Assembly (NCBI RefSeq): GCF_963555915.1
Contig: NZ_CAUVXL010000269.1
Coordinates: forward strand, 1-56,921
Origin: Protofrankia sp963555915
Lineage (GTDB): Bacteria; Actinomycetota; Actinomycetes; Frankiales; Frankiaceae
Direction: 5' to 3'
Length of the DNA: 56,921 nucleotides
Every line of letters begins with the position of its first letter. Positions within the stretch are counted from its first letter, which is position 1. Position numbers and translations under genes: made by a program. Under the pieces are notes generated by a model. It made no database searches. It saw only the letters and a list, made by a program, of their open reading frames with translations, and had not been told where the DNA came from. This document shows, one piece after another, positions 53,337 through 56,921 of this stretch.

Positions 53337-54614
53337 ATGACAGTCGCTCCCGAGCGCCCTGCTACGATCGGTTCGCAATCCGCCAATCCGGCGGTCTCCC
53401 TGGCGTGCCGGCACTGCGGCGCCACATTCCCGCTCTCCCCGACGCACGTCTGCGTCGAGTGTTTCGCCCCGCTGGAGATTGCCTACGACGAGGCCCTGCT
53501 GCGCCGGGTCACCCGGGCTTCCATCGAGGCCGGGCCCACCAACCTGTGGCGTTATGTCGGGCTTCTTCCCGCCGGCCACGACCCGGCGCACCGGGTGTCG
53601 CTCGGAGCCGGCTGGACGCCGCTGCGCCCGGCTCCACGGCTCGCCGCGGAACTCGGAATGCGGGCACTGTGGGTCAAGGACGACAGCGCGAACCCCACCC
53701 ACTCGTTCAAGGACCGGGTCGTCTCGGTGGCGCTGTCCGCCGCCCGCGAGCACGGTTTCGCCACGGTCGCCTGTGCGTCCACCGGGAACCTCGCCCAGTC
53801 CGTGGCGGCGCATGCCGCGTCCGCCGGGTTGCGCTCAGTGGTGCTGATCCCGCACGATCTCGAGGACGGCAAGACCGTGTCAACCGCCGTCTACAGCGGC
53901 ACACTGGTCGCGATCGACGGCAACTACGACGACGTGAACCGCCTGTGCAGCGAACTGTCCGGCGAGTACGAGTGGGCGTTCGTCAACGTCAACGTACGGC
54001 CGTTCTACGCGGAGGGTTCCAAGACCCTCGGCTACGAGGTTGCCGAGCAGCTCGGCTGGCGGCTGCCGGAACAGGTCGTTGTGCCCATCGCCTCCGGGTC
54101 GCTGCTGACCAAGATTGACAAGGCCTTCGGCGAGTTCGGCCGCCTCGACCTGGTGGAGCCGACGCCGTACCGGGTCTTCGGCGCGCAGGCCGAGGGCTGC
54201 AACCCGGTCGCCGCGGCCTTCGCCCGCGGGGTTGACACAGTCGCCCCGGTGAAGCCGTCGACCATCGCCAAGTCCCTGTCGATCGGCAACCCGGCGGACG
54301 GCCCGTACGCACTCGACGTCGCCCGGCGGACCGGCGGTGCGATCACCGACGTCACCGACCCCGAGATCATCGATGGCATCCGCCTGCTCGCCCGCACCGA
54401 GGGCGTCTTCGGCGAGACCGCCGGCGGCGTCACCGTCGCCTGTCTGGCGCGGCTGCTGCGCGAGGGGCTGCTCGACCCGGACGCCGAAACCGTCATCTTC
54501 AACACCGGGGACGGCCTGAAGACCCTCGACCCGCTGGTGTCGACAGGCCGGCCGACCGCGACCATCCGCCCGTCCCTGACCGCCTTCGAGGCCGCCGGCC
54601 TCGGCGACGGCTGA
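53337..54614 (+). CDS. thrC: Threonine synthase
   Basis: A 425-aa PLP enzyme. It has an N-terminal zinc-ribbon-like segment (CRHCG ... CVECFAPLE) and the fold-type II motifs LGAGWTPLRPAPRLA, NPTHSFKDRVVSVAL (PLP lysine), ACASTGNLAQSVAAHAA, VVPIASGSLLTKIDKAF and GETAGGVTVACLARLL. It converts O-phosphohomoserine to threonine. Translation starts at ATG 53337, 8 nt after GAGGAG, which is part of the SAM riboswitch described at 53212-53330. Confidence 0.9.
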   Translation: MTVAPERPATIGSQSANPAVSLACRHCGATFPLSPTHVCVECFAPLEIAYDEALLRRVTRASIEAGPTNLWRYVGLLPAGHDPAHRVSLGAGWTPLRPAPRLAAELGMRALWVKDDSANPTHSFKDRVVSVALSAAREHGFATVACASTGNLAQSVAAHAASAGLRSVVLIPHDLEDGKTVSTAVYSGTLVAIDGNYDDVNRLCSELSGEYEWAFVNVNVRPFYAEGSKTLGYEVAEQLGWRLPEQVVVPIASGSLLTKIDKAFGEFGRLDLVEPTPYRVFGAQAEGCNPVAAAFARGVDTVAPVKPSTIAKSLSIGNPADGPYALDVARRTGGAITDVTDPEIIDGIRLLARTEGVFGETAGGVTVACLARLLREGLLDPDAETVIFNTGDGLKTLDPLVSTGRPTATIRPSLTAFEAAGLGDG

Positions 54615-54654
54615 ACGGCTGAACGGCTGAACGGCCGTCTTTTCACCGATTCGC

Positions 54655-56715
54655 TCATGAGAATTCCTGTATGACAACGCNNNNNNNNNNNNNNNNNNNN
54701 NNNNNNNNNNNNNNNNNNNNNNNNNNNNNNNNNNNNNNNNNNNNNNNNNNNNNNNNNNNNNNNNNNNNNNNNNNNNNNNNNNNNNNNNNNNNNNNNNNNN
54801 NNNNNNNNNNNNNNNNNNNNNNNNNNNNNNNNNNNNNNNNNNNNNNNNNNNNNNNNNNNNNNNNNNNNNNNNNNNNNNNNNNNNNNNNNNNNNNNNNNNN
54901 NNNNNNNNNNNNNNNNNNNNNNNNNNNNNNNNNNNNNNNNNNNNNNNNNNNNNNNNNNNNNNNNNNNNNNNNNNNNNNNNNNNNNNNNNNNNNNNNNNNN
55001 NNNNNNNNNNNNNNNNNNNNNNNNNNNNNNNNNNNNNNNNNNNNNNNNNNNNNNNNNNNNNNNNNNNNNNNNNNNNNNNNNNNNNNNNNNNNNNNNNNNN
55101 NNNNNNNNNNNNNNNNNNNNNNNNNNNNNCAGGAACCGGCCCCGTGTCCTGAGATCCACCGCTGCGGCGGCCAGAAACCGGACCCGGATGACACCGAGAC
55201 CCACCAGTCCCCATTGACTTCATCAAAGGTCACCACATCGGCTTTACCATCACCCGTGACGTCAGCGAGAAACTGCTCGTTCGTGCCGATTCCATGACCA
55301 TTCGCCCATGCTGTCGGCGCCCAGAAACCGGACCCGGAGGATGTGCCGACATCCCAGTGCCCGTTGGCCGCGAAGAAGTAGGCGGCATCCGCCCGCTTGT
55401 CACCGTTCACATCACCTACGAGGCGACTTGTGCTGCTGAGGCCATGCCCGACCGACCATCGCGGGGGATAGCTGAAGCCGTTTCCGGTGGATGCGGCCAC
55501 GTACCAGTCACCGCCCCCGGCTATGTAGACTCCGGCGTCAGCCCGACCGTCGCCGGTGAAATCGGCCAACGCCTGGTCGGTCGTGCCGACCCCGTGTCCT
55601 GAGATCCACCGCTGCGGCGACCAGAAACCGGAACCGGACGACGCCGAAACCCACCAGTCCCCGTTTGCCGCATCGAAAGTGACTACATCGGCCCTTCCGT
55701 CCCCGGTGACGTCTGCCACCCACTGGCGGTTGGTGCCGACACCGTGGCCGTAGGCCCAGTCAGTCTCAGGCCAGAATCCGCTGCCGGACGAGAGGCTCAC
55801 CCGCCAGCGTCCGGTCGAGGCCCAAAAAGCAATCAGATCGGCCCGGCGGTCGCCGTCCACATCGGCCGCGAAGTACGTGTCAGCACCCACGGTGTGGCCG
55901 AAAGCCCAGCTCTGTGGAGCGCCGAAACGGCCGTCCGCCTGCGCCAGCGCAACCATTGCGACACCCGAATCGCGGAACATCACGATCGCGTCTGACCGAC
56001 CGTCGCCGTTGACATCAGCCAGGAGTCTCGTCCCGGGTCGTGCGGGTTGCGCCACTGGTGCATGAACCACACCGATGGTGGTGTAGCCACTCAATGGCGT
56101 GATCTTCTTCTGCTTCTTATCCCAGCTGAACGTTGACCAAACGCCATCATTCTTGTCAGAAAGATTCTGACTGACCGTCGACACCGAGACTTTGTCGCCT
56201 GTTCCACTCACGCTTTCGACGACTGCGACATGACCCTTTCCGCCCATACCGCCGCCAAAGACAAGAACGTCGCCAGCACCTACACCGGCGATCGATCCAT
56301 TGCTATCCTTGGAAAGATTTTTCGGCGCGGTGTCGTACATTTGATAACCGTCGCCGGACCAATTTTTGGTAATCCAACCTCTGACCAGATAAAGCCGATT
56401 GACGAGCTCTACACACTGCCAGCGCAAGCCGCTGAGTACCGACTTGGGCTGGCCGGCGGGACCGATGTCGACGTAGTTTTTGTCGTTCAGGTCGGAACTG
56501 TAGGAATGGTCATTCGAATAGACATCGACGCCCTTCCCACTCAGCCAGCTCGAACCACTGAGAATAATGCGGTTGGCCTTTTTCGCTGTAGCCAGAGCCT
56601 GATTCGTCGGCCCGAATATCGCCAGGCCGGCACCGACCAACAACACCGCCAGGCCGAGCAGGCACGTTCCGAAACGGCCGGGTGCCGATCTTTCAACTGT
56701 TTTCCCGTAGGTCAT
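54655..56715 (-). CDS. Secreted CHAP amidase with FG-GAP/VCBS-like repeats
   Basis: Read from ATG 56715 (GGGGGG just upstream). A signal or anchor helix (CLLGLAVLLVGAGLAIFG) comes first, then a CHAP-type domain with catalytic cysteine in LRWQCVELVNRLY and histidine in GHVAVVESV. It ends in an array of about 45-50-residue repeats, each with an Asp-rich calcium loop (ADVNGDGRSD, ADVTGDGRAD, ADFTGDGRAD) and SSGSGFWxPxxW. CHAP enzymes cut peptidoglycan peptides. The repeats probably form a propeller-like binding surface. The C-terminus lies across the N run, and the end VVIQEFS at 54655 holds only if the gap length is right. Confidence 0.8.
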   Translation of the reverse strand: MTYGKTVERSAPGRFGTCLLGLAVLLVGAGLAIFGPTNQALATAKKANRIILSGSSWLSGKGVDVYSNDHSYSSDLNDKNYVDIGPAGQPKSVLSGLRWQCVELVNRLYLVRGWITKNWSGDGYQMYDTAPKNLSKDSNGSIAGVGAGDVLVFGGGMGGKGHVAVVESVSGTGDKVSVSTVSQNLSDKNDGVWSTFSWDKKQKKITPLSGYTTIGVVHAPVAQPARPGTRLLADVNGDGRSDAIVMFRDSGVAMVALAQADGRFGAPQSWAFGHTVGADTYFAADVDGDRRADLIAFWASTGRWRVSLSSGSGFWPETDWAYGHGVGTNRQWVADVTGDGRADVVTFDAANGDWWVSASSGSGFWSPQRWISGHGVGTTDQALADFTGDGRADAGVYIAGGGDWYVAASTGNGFSYPPRWSVGHGLSSTSRLVGDVNGDKRADAAYFFAANGHWDVGTSSGSGFWAPTAWANGHGIGTNEQFLADVTGDGKADVVTFDEVNGDWWVSVSSGSGFWPPQRWISGHGAGSXXXXXXXXXXXXXXXXXXXXXXXXXXXXXXXXXXXXXXXXXXXXXXXXXXXXXXXXXXXXXXXXXXXXXXXXXXXXXXXXXXXXXXXXXXXXXXXXXXXXXXXXXXXXXXXXXXXXXXXXXXXXXXXXXXXXXXXXXXXXXXXXXXXXXXXVVIQEFS
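54681..55129. other. Assembly gap (449 N) inside the repeat array
   Basis: The gap falls in the near-identical repeats of the CHAP protein, the kind of sequence that short-read assembly cannot resolve, so copy number and reading frame across it are uncertain. Confidence 0.95.
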
Positions 56716-56921
56716 TTTCCCCCCAAAACACGATTGATCGTCAAAGGGTAGCGCCCAGCTCACCAATAGGACGGCAACCTACAAACAACAGCGTCACCAG
56801 CAAATGAATCCTCGTTCCATTCGGTCCTAATTATTGCTGAGATCCCATCAAAAAATGGCTTCGGCGGCGTTGAAGGACCGGGCAATCCGCAGGCCGAGGA
56901 TCGGCGACCCTTACCGTGAAG

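Noticed and set aside
1..56921. tRNA, rRNA or prophage integrase/attachment sites
   Set aside because: I found no cloverleaf, rRNA segment, integrase or transposase gene; the search was by eye, so a small RNA could be missed.

Overview
The window is high-GC DNA (most third positions G or C) with actinobacterial gene content: a DUF3263 protein, an RNHCP protein, OtsA/OtsB trehalose genes, a GpgS-type glucosyl-3-phosphoglycerate synthase, MptB-like and GT87 polyprenol-sugar mannosyltransferases, and long vWA, tubulin-like and GTPase proteins. The mix fits a filamentous, multicellular actinomycete, and a Frankia-type genome is my best guess. No rRNA or 16S marker is present to prove it. Two assembly gaps (N runs) lie at 44854-45246 and 54681-55129.

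Layout. (1) 1-3.6 kb: a ribbon-helix-helix/MazF-like toxin-antitoxin pair, then about 1.5 kb of non-coding DNA holding two copies of a small element with 20-bp terminal inverted repeats (MITE-like) and a long palindrome, then a TPR regulator-like gene that lacks the expected DNA-binding domain. (2) 3.8-26.4 kb: a large signalling or conflict island. A PP2C phosphatase faces a six-gene minus-strand operon: vWA surface protein, tubulin-like protein, membrane protein, pseudokinase, zinc-ribbon GTPase, and a GAP1-like protein fused through a membrane helix to a catalytically dead transpeptidase. The last five genes are chained by 4-bp stop/start overlaps. Divergent from it run a second vWA surface protein and a SIMIBI NTPase-TIR-TPR fusion. 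(3) 26.4-35.8 kb: a second tight minus-strand operon. In transcription order it encodes a 270-aa beta-rich protein of unknown function (possible effector), an apparently active CHAT protease fused to a P-loop NTPase, a giant STAND-type NTPase ending in a degenerate CHAT domain, and an HExxH metallopeptidase. (4) 36-42 kb: three multispanning membrane proteins, including an MptB-like mannosyltransferase and a GT87-like protein. (5) 42-54.6 kb: housekeeping and compatible-solute genes (glutamate dehydrogenase, RNHCP, DUF3263, LytR-C protein, otsB/otsA, two more GT-C transferases, gpgS plus an HAD phosphatase, and thrC under a SAM riboswitch). (6) 54.6-56.7 kb: a secreted CHAP amidase with FG-GAP/VCBS-like repeats.

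How it may work together. Regions 2 and 3 have the hallmarks of NTP-dependent conflict systems of multicellular bacteria: surface vWA sensors, GTPase and kinase-like switches, a tubulin-like polymeriser, protease relays, and proteins carrying inactivated enzyme modules as likely decoys or dominant-negative effectors. Dead enzymes recur here: pseudokinase, pseudo-transpeptidase, pseudo-CHAT and a TIR without an obvious catalytic glutamate. I infer that the CHAT protein, the STAND/pseudo-CHAT protein and the zincin form a proteolytic relay acting on the 270-aa protein. The last part of the window supports osmolyte synthesis (trehalose, glucosyl- or mannosylglycerate) and cell-envelope mannoconjugates.
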